Shown here: positions 1 through 9,905 of the stretch, piece by piece | Position numbering within the stretch: position 1 is the stretch's first letter | Layout: the number at the start of each line of letters is the position of its first letter | Assembly: GCF_030272615.1 (NCBI RefSeq) | Contig: NC_081405.1 | Span: 22,645,772 to 22,707,771 of the forward strand | Length of the DNA: 62,000 nt | Source of the DNA: Cryptomeria japonica | Lineage: Eukaryota > Streptophyta > Pinopsida > Cupressales > Cupressaceae | Direction: 5' to 3' | Notes under the pieces: model-generated | The model's input: only the letters and a program-made list of their open reading frames with translations | Database searches by the model: none | Told to the model about the DNA's origin: nothing | Program-made: the position numbers and the translations under genes

Positions 1-1752
1 CATAATGAGTCAATTTCTCTACCGCCCTCTCTTCTTTGTTCAATTATTCTATCTTCCTTGTTTAATGCCTTTAATGGTTACTCCTATCTAAGTTATTTCC
101 TCTATGTCAAGCTCTCCCTCTTGCGTTTTTAAATTAAAAATGTTTCTCTTTACCTTGCAACATTTCTTATTAAATCATATTTGTAAATTTCAAATTCCTT
201 TTTTTGTTACCATAGGTGTCCTCATGTTATCTATTTTCCTCAAATGCTCATTCCTCTTCATGTACCTTCTCGAGACCCTAATTTTTTTATTTATCTATTG
301 TGTATCTTCCTCTTCTTGTTGCTTTCAAAAACAAGATAAATCAAATAAAATACAAACCACAATATCTCTTTCCCTATGCTTACACATACTAGTCATTTTA
401 CCATCTAAATGATTGTAATTTTCTTTGTTTATGAAGGCTAATTCTTGCACCCACTCTCAAGATCAAGTGCCCACCACACCTTCTACTATTAACTCTAGGA
501 AAAATTCTCTTAAATGTGATTTTAAACTCTTGACTTTCCAGCACTTAAGAAGGCCAAAGTTCTCTCCTTTTTTAAAACAATTTAGCTAGCAAACTTCTAC
601 TCGGCTCTCCAAATATGGTTCCTTATCCTTTCTTCTCATTTAACATTGCCTTAAAAATAATTTCCTTTATCTTTTATAGTTGGAGACTCCCAATTGACTA
701 AATAAGCTGAAGTTTAAAAAAAAAATTTGAATAATCTTCCCTTTCTCAATTCCATGCTCCCCTAGAACTCAATCTACCATAAAATGTATATTCCTTCATG
801 TGCATTGAAGGTCAACCATACACCAATATTCTTCTCCACTTGTCATGCCTCCTTTTTCCATCTATCTCTTCCTTTGTCTACATTCAAAAACTACTCTTCC
901 TACTCACCCCTTGGTCTTCCTTGCACATTCTTTTAGTTTCCTTTCTTTTTGAAACCTCAATGCCTATCTACTATCCTCTATTTATGCCACTCTCTTGTTC
1001 TTTCTAATTCCATACATTTTTTAATCAAACTCACAAAAATTAGTTCTTTGTCTTTCTCCTTCACTTAGTGTGCCTTATTTTCTCTTCTTTTTGTCTTCTA
1101 TATCATTTGTAACCTTCTATCATGAGGCATTGAGGCCCAAATTATTTGCAATAATTATATTTCATAATAATTGTCTTGTTGATTGAAGATTGGTGCCTTG
1201 TCAAGAAGGCTTGCAAGGAATAAAATGATGCATTCTTTTAAATATTTAAGCATGAACCATAGAACATAGCTTGCCAACAAAAAGGGAAAAATCAACATTT
1301 CTTAACTAAATACAAACTCAACATCCCCTCTCAAGCGCTCATGCATTAGTTTTACATGTGTGCACAATTTAGTACATTATTACTAGTTATACTTGAAATA
1401 ATTTGATATACATTTTAAATAGAAATGGAAAATGAGTTATATTGTGAACTTATCTTTTTTTATGGTACATCATCTTATGTGTTTAGTATGAAGGTATATG
1501 TAGATGGAAAAAAGTTATGTGCATGCAATTAAGCAATAATGAAGAATCAAAATCATGTATTCTAACAATTTATATATAATATATATAACATAAATACTAA
1601 AAACATAAAATAAAGAAATTTAGATTCAATAAAGACATAGAATAATTCAATGAACACTAAAAACATATATCTTTATATAAGATGTAGCATGTGAACACTA
1701 AAAACATAAAATAAAGACATACGGTTTCATTAAAGACATTTAAAGTAATTCA
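1..1752. other. AT-rich flank, no gene recognised
   Basis: The first ~1.1 kb is strongly pyrimidine-rich on the plus strand, which produces short leucine/serine/phenylalanine-rich open frames with no recognisable domain. From ~1100 to 1752 the DNA is AT-rich, with repeated phrases such as 'acactaaaaacata' near 1650 and 1695. I see no LTR end, splice-site pattern or RNA gene. It could be intergenic DNA or a very old decayed repeat. Confidence 0.5.
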
Positions 1753-1806
1753 GTCATCATCATCATCATCATCATCATGTGTGTGTGTGTACACACATGC
1801 ACACAC

Positions 1807-1856
<50 letters not shown>

Positions 1857-1935
1857 ATAGATATATATATATATACATATATATATAGATATATGTGTAT
1901 ATACATATATGTATATATATATGTACATATATATG

Positions 1936-1967
<32 letters not shown>

Positions 1968-1998
1968 CACACACACATACATACATATACACACATTA
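1753..1998. repeat. compound microsatellite (TCA)n-(GT)n-(AT)n
   Basis: A run of about eight TCA units (about 1754-1778) is followed by GT units, a short CA stretch, then a long AT tract from about 1810 broken by CTATAG, ACATAT and GTACAT interruptions, ending in CA units near 1970-1995. It is a simple-sequence tract with strong hairpin potential. Open frames on both strands through it (Tyr/Ile repeats) are artefacts. Confidence 0.95.
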
Positions 1999-2508
1999 CC
2001 CTCCTTTCAGGATTAGTGTAGGAAGTTGTTCCACTACCTTAACTTCCTTACACCTTTTACAGCTCATTTATCTATCCAACACATTTTTTATGTTTCCCAT
2101 TTAAGGAGATCAACTTCTGAAGGCCATAACTTTTGATCCAAGTGTTCAATTAACGAGCCATTTGAAGTGTCTGAAAGCTCATGAAGTTCTCTATCAAGCT
2201 ATAACCCTCTATACAAGTTAGGGTCATTTTCAAGCCCATCTAGAGCCTCTAAGGCCTTCAAATTTGACTTTAAAACTTTTAAACAAAACATTCAAAAATG
2301 AAAAAATTTAATATATTCAAATCTAAACATGATCTTGCAATAAAAATAAACAGGAATGCTTACTTAACCAATTCATAGCTTTGGGAAAAAATTTGGACCA
2401 CTCCATGCTCAAATGTAAAATTACTATAAATAGTAACCTTATCTAAATGCAAAGTTGAGACACCATTTTCCTAACAATTCATTAGGGGATCAATAATCCG
2501 ACACTCTT
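1999..2508. other. non-coding stretch between microsatellite and LINE relic
   Basis: No gene is seen. The phrase 'gaaggccataacttttgatcc' near 2118 resembles wording common in plant LTR or leader sequence, but no paired repeat or primer site is visible. It may be the 5' part of the LINE relic that follows, or older repeat debris. Confidence 0.4.
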
Positions 2509-3406
2509 ATGGAATTACATTTTTCTCTATATCCTCCATTTTTGTTGCCTCTTGAGCACAAAGCTTCACCCTCCATCGATGCCCTACGTGGTTCTATTTC
2601 TAGGCATGCAATAGAGAACTCGTCCTTCTCCCTCTTTCCTATGATCAATGCAAGTCTACCTGACAATATTAATAGATTTGTTGTAGAGAAAGTTCCCTCT
2701 TATAGGGAAATGACTTCTGGTGATGACCTAAATAAGGGGATGAAACCTTCAACTTGGGATGCATATGTAAGAAAGCATCAATTTATGAAAAGTGATATGG
2801 TACACCCCAAGGGCTATGTAAAAAATTGCATCCCTCTCAAATAGGTTGTTTCACCACTAATCTTGTTTCTCTCTAAGGATCTACAAAAATAAGTTATCGA
2901 AGGTGAGCAATTCTTCACTGGTAATGGCTTGATTAGCTAAATTTATCAATTTTATCCCAAACTCCTTGATTTGCATAAGTGAATTATTGATGCTTGGAAA
3001 CCAATGTTGAAAGTTAATCTAGATGTTTATCTTTGTGCACATGGCTTCTTCATTATGGTTTTTGACTATCAACAACACCAAGATTCCATTCTATATGAGC
3101 ATTGATGTTGGGGGAAAATCTTGCTCCTCAAACCCTGATATTTAGAGTTCAACCCTCTTTGTGAAACATTTGCGGTAAAACCTATTTTGATTCGACTCCC
3201 AAACCTCCCACTATAGTTCTATTTTTATGTTTGTTTTGAAGTCATTTGAGATTCTTTAGGTGATTTACTTGCAGTATACATAAACACTTCCAATTTTACC
3301 CTTACTACCTTTGAGCACATTTTTGTGGATATGGATACTTCCATGGATCTCCCTATTGATATCACCCTAACATTGTTTATCACAACTAGTCTCAACATCT
3401 GGATTA
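2509..3406 (+). pseudogene. LINE ORF1 relic, DUF4283-type (5' part)
   Basis: The first open part, 2509-2844, encodes 111 residues. After a stop the same kind of protein continues through several stops and frame changes to 3406. Readable blocks, such as 'DVYLCAHGFFIMVF' near 3023 and 'LIRLPNLPL' near 3190, match the pattern of the DUF4283 domain of plant LINE ORF1 proteins (RNA-binding nucleocapsid-like; a 'variable-FFIV-F ... VRL.NLP' fold). The frame is broken exactly at the GATTA target site of element B. On the far side (14405) it resumes in frame with 'DYEGFPFTC', the expected next motif before the zinc knuckle. The start ATG at 2509 is only the first Met seen; the true start could lie further upstream. 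Assignment rests on motif memory, not a search. Confidence 0.65.
3402..3406. other. target site duplication GATTA (left) of element B
   Basis: GATTA directly precedes the first TG of the 5' LTR and recurs at 14405-14409 directly after the 3' LTR. This fixes both ends of element B. Confidence 0.9.
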
Positions 3407-4188
3407 TGTTGGCAAATGCACACTCCAATGAGAAATTGTAGGTGATTGAAGGTATTGTCATTGATGGAAACCTTACAATCATATGATACTGGCAAGCACC
3501 GACACCAGCACCGGTAGACTCTACACCGGCATACGTTCACCGGCACCAAAAAGATTGATTACCGGCACCATGACCGACAGAATTTTATTTATTGCAAACT
3601 GTAATTAATTGTAATGTCTTTTTGAAAGTCGACAAGGCATATTGTAATAAGGCTCATATATAAGTATGAGATCTTAGAGAACATTTGTATGTAGGATATA
3701 TGATGGATATTATGTGCGAACATTAAGGAAGAGTTTGGAATAAGGTTTTGGAAGTTGCAAAGCTTAAACTAGTACTGGATCTAGCATAACAGATGCCCTT
3801 TTGCAAAAGTACATGACATTGGATTTTTATAATCCACTTTTGTAAGTTAGTGAGACTTCTCTTTTGTATGTAAGCAGTGAGCTTTAGGTAGTTGGCCTTC
3901 CTGCATGTGCAGGCCCCTATTGTAACAGTAATATTCTCTTATTGGCTAGTAAGTGAATATTATGGGTCACAAATCCTACTGAGGTTTTTCCCACACTGGG
4001 TTTCCTCGTTAAAAATATTATGTTATGGTGTGTCTTTCATGTTGTGGTTGTTGTTCTTATTTACTGCATTAATTTTGGTTTACCAGTACACAATTTTGGA
4101 ATGTTTTTCATTTAATAAGTTAAGAAAATCAATTAACCGATTAGATACTGATTCACCCCCCCTCTCAGTATCTTTGGGAATCCTAACA
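3407..4188 (+). repeat. Element B 5' LTR
   Basis: Begins TGTTGGCAAATGCACACTCC and ends TCCTAACA. Contains clustered CACCGGC motifs near 3490-3570, a TATATAA box at 3657-3663, and the C-run motif ATTCACCCCCCCTCTCAGTA near 4151-4170. Confidence 0.92.
3657..3663 (+). promoter_or_regulatory. TATA box in element B 5' LTR
   Basis: TATATAA within 'gctcatatataagtatgag', ~250 bp into the LTR, is the likely core promoter for the element RNA. The 3' LTR keeps the same box at 13867-13873. Confidence 0.6.
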
Positions 4189-4190
4189 AT

Positions 4191-4202
4191 TGGTATCAAA
4201 GC
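4191..4202 (+). other. Element B primer-binding site (initiator-Met tRNA)
   Basis: TGGTATCAAAGC follows the LTR after a 2-base spacer (AT). It differs from the usual TGGTATCAGAGC by one base and is complementary to the 3' end of plant initiator methionine tRNA. Confidence 0.85.
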
Positions 4203-4259
4203 TTGGTCCTCTATTTTCAAAAGCCTAACATCTTGAGGAAGATTCTGACACCGGTATAG

Positions 4260-4882
4260 ATGGATAATCTGAGAAAGCAACTACAAACATCTCTTGCAAA
4301 TTATGATGCACAAAAAGTGAAGAATATCAAAATTGAAGATGATCTTAAGGCTGTACAAGATATCATTCAAGGACTTCAGAAAAATCTCACTATTGCTAGG
4401 AACAAAAGAAGAGAACTTTCTGAGAAGATGCAGAGTGATGATGATGAGAAAGAATCTGTTAATGACCTTGTGAACAAACTGCGACAAGAAAACGGTACAA
4501 TGAAGAATGAGATGCAAGATATGAGCATGAGATTTTGTAAAGACATTGAAGATAGAAAAAAGAATGAAGATGATCTGAGTAGAAGAATCAGTGATGCAGC
4601 AAATGAAAATATAAGACATAGTGATGAGAATGATATGCTAAAGATAGATCTAATACACTTGGAACATGATAAAACTGAACTCATGAGATAGAAAGATTTC
4701 TTGGAAAATGAATTGGCTATTGCAAATCAACACAAGGAGAAATTCAAGAAAAGTTCAGAAGAACTTGATGATATGCTGAAGAATTAGAAACCTAATGGAG
4801 ATACAAATGGCTTTGGCTTTGAAGTTGGTGAAAGCTCCAGCACTGCAAACAAACATGATCATAGCAAACCGGTAAGACAACC
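4260..4882 (+). pseudogene. Element B gag-like protein, coiled-coil part (split by element A)
   Basis: The frame opens with ATG 4260, about 60 bp after the primer site. The first 143 residues (to 4691) are almost entirely a charged coiled coil (Glu/Lys/Asp/Asn heptads) with no capsid-type domain. An in-frame TAG at 4689-4691 and another stop near 4785 interrupt it. The reading continues to 4882, where element A is inserted, and resumes at 9126 with the zinc knuckles. So this element's gag would be a coiled coil followed by four CCHC knuckles, an odd layout for copia gag. The protein presumably binds and packages RNA (inference). No known family is assigned. Confidence 0.6.
4878..4882. other. 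target site duplication CAACC (left) of element A
   Basis: CAACC precedes the 5' LTR of A and is repeated at 9121-9125 after its 3' LTR. This shows insertion of A into the gag-like frame of B. Confidence 0.92.
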
Positions 4883-5378
4883 TGTTGGTGTAAATAATTA
4901 TTCATCTTGGATATTATTACACCTTACTTAAGTTTACTTAGGAAATGCATTTTATAGTAGTTTGGGTATGAGACACTTGGGTGTTTGTGCCACATTGGGA
5001 TAGTGTGCGTAGGAGAATTTCCACCTTTTATGGTGTTGATCTTGTTGTTACACTCCACATTCAGTGGGTGATCCACCTCATGTGGACTATTATATTGTTT
5101 CTCCTACCTACCCACACTTATTTCCTACCTACCCTTATTTCTTATTGAGCCACATGTCATGTTTGTGTGCTCACATATCCATATAGCCTTGCCTATATAA
5201 GCAGGCTCATATTCATTGTATGTAATTGATCAATTGATGATCTAGTTGATCAGTATTTTCATCTTGATAGAATGCAGTTTATTTCTATCATATATTTTGT
5301 ATCTCTTATTTGTACTTTCCATTGCCTCTTGATCTTGGCAAAATCTCACATGGTATCAGAGTTGGTCCATGTCTCACA
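4883..5378 (+). repeat. Element A 5' LTR
   Basis: Begins TGTTGGTGTAAATAATTATT and ends ATGTCTCACA. The last 28 bp contain an old primer-site copy (TGGTATCAGAGTTGG at 5351-5365) that is now part of the LTR, so the LTR is longer at this end than in element F. Confidence 0.92.
5194..5200 (+). promoter_or_regulatory. TATA box in element A 5' LTR
   Basis: TATATAA in 'gcctatataagcagg'. The same box stands in the 3' LTR (8935-8941) and in both LTRs of F (39867-39873, 46067-46073), so it is conserved in the family and is probably the promoter. Confidence 0.65.
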
Positions 5379-5391
5379 TGGTATCAGAGCC
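5379..5391 (+). other. Element A primer-binding site
   Basis: TGGTATCAGAGCC starts immediately after the LTR. It is a perfect match to the common plant initiator-Met tRNA primer site. A second, older copy lies 28 bp upstream inside the LTR. Confidence 0.88.
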
Positions 5392-6209
5392 ATTAGAGTG
5401 TCATTGGTTTGCTAATTGAGAGAAATTTGATGCTATTTGAGGTTGTGTATTTTGGAGATTTCTATTGCAGGTTTTTATTGAAGCTTGATGGGTCAAATCT
5501 GAGGTCACCATTGGATTTAGGAGGTCCAAGAAAGTCAGTTTGAGCTTTTTTTTCATCAAAATCGGACTTCAAAGGTCAAATCTAGAGGCATTTGAAGTTT
5601 GATGCTGGGGCGGAAATTTTCCAGAAATTATAATTTTGCAGGCAATTTTCAAATAGCGATATCTTGCTCATTCGGACTCATTTTTTCGAGCAATTTTTTT
5701 TGTTTTGGGGTAGAATTTTGTGACCTGTATAGTAGTGTAGGAGTTTTTTGATTTTCAAATACAGGTTTTTTGGAAATCATGAAATCCCAATTTTGACAAC
5801 TTTGGAGGCTTCGTTTGGGCTCATATGGAATGCTTTTCAGGTGCCGTTTTTTTTAAAGTACATATTTTTTCATCTACTTTCATAATCTACCATTTGTTTG
5901 CAATGATTTTAAGTAGAAATTGTACTTTCAGTATTTGGCCATTTTTGGCATATTTGGTACTTGTATTTTGCTTGGATCTCAGTTTAGATCACTAGTAGTA
6001 CTTGTTGAAGTCTCTTAGATCTCATTTCGAGAAGTTGTAAATTGAAATCAGAATTCCACTTTGCCTTGTTTTGCAAGTGGCCCATTGTATATGCACTAAG
6101 TATAAAGTGCCAAAATCACCATTTTGGGGGGATTTCTTGATTGGGTATTTTGGGGGGTGTCTTGTGTGATTGTGCCTCTCTCTATCTTGCATTTTTTCAT
6201 TTTGGTGCT
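5392..6209 (+). other. Element A leader
   Basis: An ~820-bp T-rich untranslated leader. From about 5640 onward it aligns with the leader of element F (phrases 'atatcttgctcatt', 'gcaagtggcccattgtat', 'ttggggggtgtcttgtgtgat'), but it lacks F's GC-rich block. No gene is seen. Confidence 0.75.
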
Positions 6210-8315
6210 ATGGGTTCTCCTAAATTTCCACTTTTAACTCCTCATAATTATGCATCATGGAAGATTAAAGCATGGAGTAAACTAATGGAAAAGGGACTCA
6301 TTCATTATGTAAATGAAACTATAACAACACCACCTGATCCTAAGGTTGATCCTAATGCTCAAATTGAATGGCTTACTAAGAATGCTATGGCACTTGGAAC
6401 TCTTAGAAAGTATGTATCAGATGACCTCATTTTTCACATTGATAAGTGTACAACAATTAAAGAGGCTTGGGATATTTTTAAGAAATTGTATGGTCAAGTT
6501 GATGAGATTAAGGGCTACAAGCTTGATAGTGAACTCACAACTTTGGATCCCAAGGATTTTGATACAATCCAAGATTATGTCACAAAAGCAACTAAGCTAA
6601 GAGAAAAGCTAAATGATTGTGGATTTGACAAAAAGGATGCTCAATTGGTTTATAACTTGTTGGACAAACTTCCTTCAGAGTATGCAGCCTTTGTATCTAG
6701 CTTTCACACCCATAGGTTAGCTCAAGGTTCCTCATACACTTCTCCCTCATTTGATTCATTCACAGAGATGTTGATACTTGAGCAATCTAATTTGACCACG
6801 ATGGGGATTCTCAAATCTTCAAAGTCACAAGCTTTGGTGGCTAACAAAGGGAATCAAAGTAATCAAGGAAAAGGCAAGAATCAAAAGCAACATAAGTCTA
6901 AACCACAACAAGATGGAGCACAATCTTCCTCTCCACAACAAGGTGATACACCATTCTCACCTAAGAGGAAATCATATAAGGATAATCTTTTTTGTGGATA
7001 TTGCAAGAAGTCAGGACATGATGAACATCATTGTTATAAGAAGGATATTGATGAGTTGAAGAATCTTCTTGAGAAAAATAGAATCAACCTACCTTCTAGA
7101 ATGTCTACATCAGCTTCTTCTTCCAAGGATAAAGGAAAGGATCACTCTTTTGGGACAGATAAAGGAAAGGGACAAGCTCTTTGTGCTACTACAAGTCATG
7201 ATTCAGGGAGATGGCTTCTAGATTCAGGGGCTTCTCATCATATGGCATCTTCGCAATCTATGTTTTCTACATTTGAGCCTTGCCACATGCCATAAATTTT
7301 GATGGGCAATCATACATACATGGATGTGATTGGGAAAGGATCTATTGCCATTGGGGATAACTCCTTCAATGATGTGTTGTGTGTACCCCACTTGACAAAT
7401 AATCTTCTTTCCATCTATCAAATCACACATGGGGCAACTAGGAAAACTGTGGAGTTCACACCTGATTCAATTATCATTAGAGACTTGGAGAGTGGAGCTA
7501 TCATTGTGAATGGGGTGGTTGATCATGCATCTCGGTTGTACTCTTTTTCAGATTTTGGTCCTACTGATAACGTTGATTCTTCCTATGTTGATGATTCAGA
7601 TTTTGAGGAGAACTTTGGGCATTTAAACTTGGGGATTCTCACATGTGACCTTGAACCGTGCATTTCATTTTCTTCTACTGATATCACACCACCTATTGCA
7701 CCTGATGATGCAGCTAGTGTGACAGTTTTGCCTTCTTATGATTCAGTGCAGTAGGATATTTTATGTCTTCCAGCTTCAGTTGATTGGGATGCCTACTTGA
7801 CAAACATTACAGGTTTGTTTGTGGAGTTCTACATTACATATTTGGGAGACACCATCAATGATATTCATCTTCTCTTTGATGAAGATGATCCTTCTTTGAT
7901 TGTTGCGAGGGATCACTCTGACCCTCTTGTGCATTCTCTACATGATCAATCTTTAGAGGTTGACATGATTGTGGATACTTTTGTACAACACTTGGAGGAG
8001 GTCTCTTTATCTTTTGAGGAGACATATGAGTCTTTGGATATTGTTCTACATTCATCTCCACTAGATCTTGGAGTGCCTTTTTCAGCAGTGTGGCATAGTT
8101 TACCACCTTTGGAGGGGGTACCTTTCAACATCAACATTCAGAGATTCCTTTCATCATGCGTAGTTTTGCTTCATCTTCCCTTCATGGTTGGGGAGACTTC
8201 ATGGATCCACCTTTGGTTTTGTTTCTTCCTAAGGGGAGGAATGTGGTTCGACATTTATGGAGCAGTTTCTTCATTCATCTTCGAGCTTCTATCATTGGTG
8301 CAGATTCCACATTGA
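6210..8315 (+). pseudogene. Element A polyprotein: copia gag + protease + novel acidic domain
   Basis: One frame of about 701 codons from ATG 6210 to TGA 8315, interrupted only by TAA 7293-7295 and TAG 7752-7754, both where a Gln codon would fit. The start is chosen because 'PKFPLLTPHNYASWKIK' aligns with residues after the matching Met in F; an upstream Met at 6141 is also in frame. Order: copia gag (residues ~1-230), CCHC knuckle CGYCKKSGHDEHHC (~262-275), aspartic protease DSGASHHM (~338), then a stub FGHLN (~469) of the pre-integrase domain. After that comes ~230 residues rich in Asp/Glu/Ser/Leu that match no pol domain I know. The protease would cut the gag precursor; the role of the acidic part is unknown. 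That part stays open in the same frame, which suggests it was translated as a fusion. Confidence 0.8.
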
Positions 8316-8624
8316 GGGGAGGCTTCCTAGTATCTCTTCTTCTTCTCTCATATGGGGGGACTTTTTCCTCACATGGGGTTTTGTCTTTCACATACTTCTA
8401 TGAGAGTTCTTTGTATCTAGTTTTCATCTCTCTTTTGGGGGAAGGTTTTTTCTCATTGGGTTTTTCTCTTTCCCCGCTTTGTGAGAGATTTCCTTGCATT
8501 GATTTTCATCCATTTGCATTTGTACATGGGTACCTAGCATGGCCTCATAGCCAGGACCCATCTTGCATTGCTTAGTTGCATTGTAGACTTAACTGCATTC
8601 CCCTAAGTTGCACTTAAGGGGGGA
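8316..8624 (+). other. Element A 3' untranslated region and polypurine tract
   Basis: Contains G-run/T-run blocks ('gggggactttttcctc', 'ttttgggggaaggtttttt') that are matched in F at 45700-45800. The polypurine tract AAGGGGGGA (about 8616-8624) abuts the 3' LTR and would prime plus-strand synthesis. Confidence 0.8.
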
Positions 8625-9120
8625 TGTTGGTGTAAATAATTATTCATCTTGGATATTATTACACCTTACTTAAGTTTACTTAGGAAATGTATTTCATAGT
8701 AGTTTGGGTATGAGACACTTGGGTGTTTGTGCCACATTGGGATAGTGTGTGTAGGAGAATTTCCACCTTTTATGGTGTTGATCTTGTTGTTACACTCCAC
8801 ATTCAGTGGGTGATCCACCTCATGTGGACTATTATATTGTTTCTCCTACCTACCCACACCTATTTCCTACCTACCCTTATTTCTTATTGTGCCACATGTC
8901 ATGTTTGTGTGCTCACATATCCATATAGCCTTGCCTATATAAGCAGGCTCATATTCATTGTATGTAATTGATCGATTGATGATCCAGTTGATCAATATTT
9001 TCATCTTGATAGAATACAGTTTATTTCTATCATATATTTTGTCTCTCTTATTTGTGCTTTCCATTGCCTCTTGATCTTGGCAAAATCTCACATGGTATCA
9101 GAGCTGGTCCATGTCTCACA
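8625..9120 (+). repeat. Element A 3' LTR
   Basis: 496 bp, same length as the 5' LTR, with 12 substitutions, mostly transitions. It also ends with the captured primer-site copy (TGGTATCAGAGCTGG from 9093), so the extra 28 bp were present at transposition. Confidence 0.92.
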
Positions 9121-9125
9121 CAACC

Positions 9126-9576
9126 TAATGCTTATAAATTCAATGGAAAATGCTTTAATTGTAACAAGTACTGTCATAGAGAAAATCAGTGTAGATCTAG
9201 AAACTATCAGAATAATAATGCAACCACCGGTCAATGCTCCAAATGCAACAAAGTTGGTCATAATTGAGAAAATTACATAATGAATGTAAGATGTTATATT
9301 TGTGGAAGATTTGGACACTTATCTAATCAATGCAGAACACATATCGGCATAGGATATGGGAAAGCTATTCAGAAAAATAATGTGACTTGTTATGCTTGTA
9401 ACAAGATTGGACATATTGAAAATTTTTGTAGAAGTAAGACATCACTGGCAAATAACAAAGGACCCAGTTTGAAAGGTAAAGAGAGGGTTGAAGAGGTGAA
9501 GCAAGAATTTTCAAAACAATGGATTAAAAAGTCTGACATGAATGTTAGTGAAGCTATTCCTTCACTCGTAGAATAG
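9126..9576 (+). pseudogene. Element B gag-like protein, four zinc knuckles (3' part)
   Basis: This is the continuation of the frame broken by element A. Four nucleocapsid knuckles follow each other: CFNCNKYCHRENQC, CSKCNKVGH(stop)..Y with the last Cys lost, CYICGRFGHLSNQC and CYACNKIGHIENFC. The stop TGA 9265-9267 falls inside knuckle two; the frame is otherwise open to TAG 9574-9576. The three complete knuckles have the CX2CX4HX4C spacing of retroelement RNA-binding nucleocapsids. Four in a row is more than usual for plant copia gag, and C/D have a single one. A basic Lys/Arg-rich tail follows. Role: RNA binding and packaging (inference from family). Confidence 0.8.
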
Positions 9577-9905
9577 AGTATCACTCCACCAGTAGGAGAT
9601 TCTTCATCTAACTCAGAAATAATCCTTTGGGGGTATAGCAACAAATTGAAAAACATGCTAGTTTACCCTCAGTTGATGGTGAGAAGTTGAATTACTTCTT
9701 TACCAGCAGATGAGTTAAGTTTTCACTTAACCAGCAGGCATTAAATGTGGCAGTTGAAAGAAATAACATTATAAAGCAAGTGATTTGGCTCTTTTTCATT
9801 CACCAAGCATTCAAATCTCCAGAGAGCACAAAATTCCCGAGCAAAGGCATCCATAGCGAAAAGTGAAGCAAATCATCCTAAAGGAAGATTAAGGTATTTA
9901 TAACT
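9577..9905 (+). promoter_or_regulatory. spacer before ORF2 of element B, promoter/5'UTR-like
   Basis: About 330 bp with no sustained frame separate the knuckle frame from ORF2. It ends with TATTTATAA (9895-9903) directly before ATG 9906. The AT-rich lead and C/A-rich stretch look like a cellular 5' untranslated region, but a TATA this close to the ATG would not leave room for a normal leader. Function unproven. Confidence 0.3.

Larger units (their letters stand above)
4883..9120 (+). mobile_element. Element A: non-autonomous copia-type element nested in B
   Basis: A 4,238-bp element with 496-bp LTRs (4883-5378, 8625-9120) that differ at 12 aligned positions with no indels by my count, and a perfect duplication CAACC. 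It has primer site, leader, a gag-protease frame, a novel acidic segment, a polypurine tract and 3' LTR. Integrase, reverse transcriptase and RNase H are absent apart from a short FGHLN remnant of the pre-integrase domain. LTR, leader, gag, protease and 3' untranslated tail are all homologous to element F, so A looks like a deletion-plus-replacement derivative that uses F-type enzymes in trans (inference). Confidence 0.93.

Noticed and set aside
104-1007. Plus-strand frames of 102 and 69 codons rich in Phe/Leu/Ser, resembling membrane proteins
   Set aside because: They follow from the pyrimidine-rich strand; no start context or conserved motif supports them.
1740-2104. Overlapping Tyr/Ile-rich open frames on both strands
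   Set aside because: They are translations of the AT/GT/TCA microsatellite and have no protein character.
5351-5391. TGGTATCAGAGC-type sequences as possible tRNA genes
   Set aside because: They are primer-binding sites (12-13 bp complementary to tRNA 3' ends); no cloverleaf sequence surrounds them here or at the other elements.
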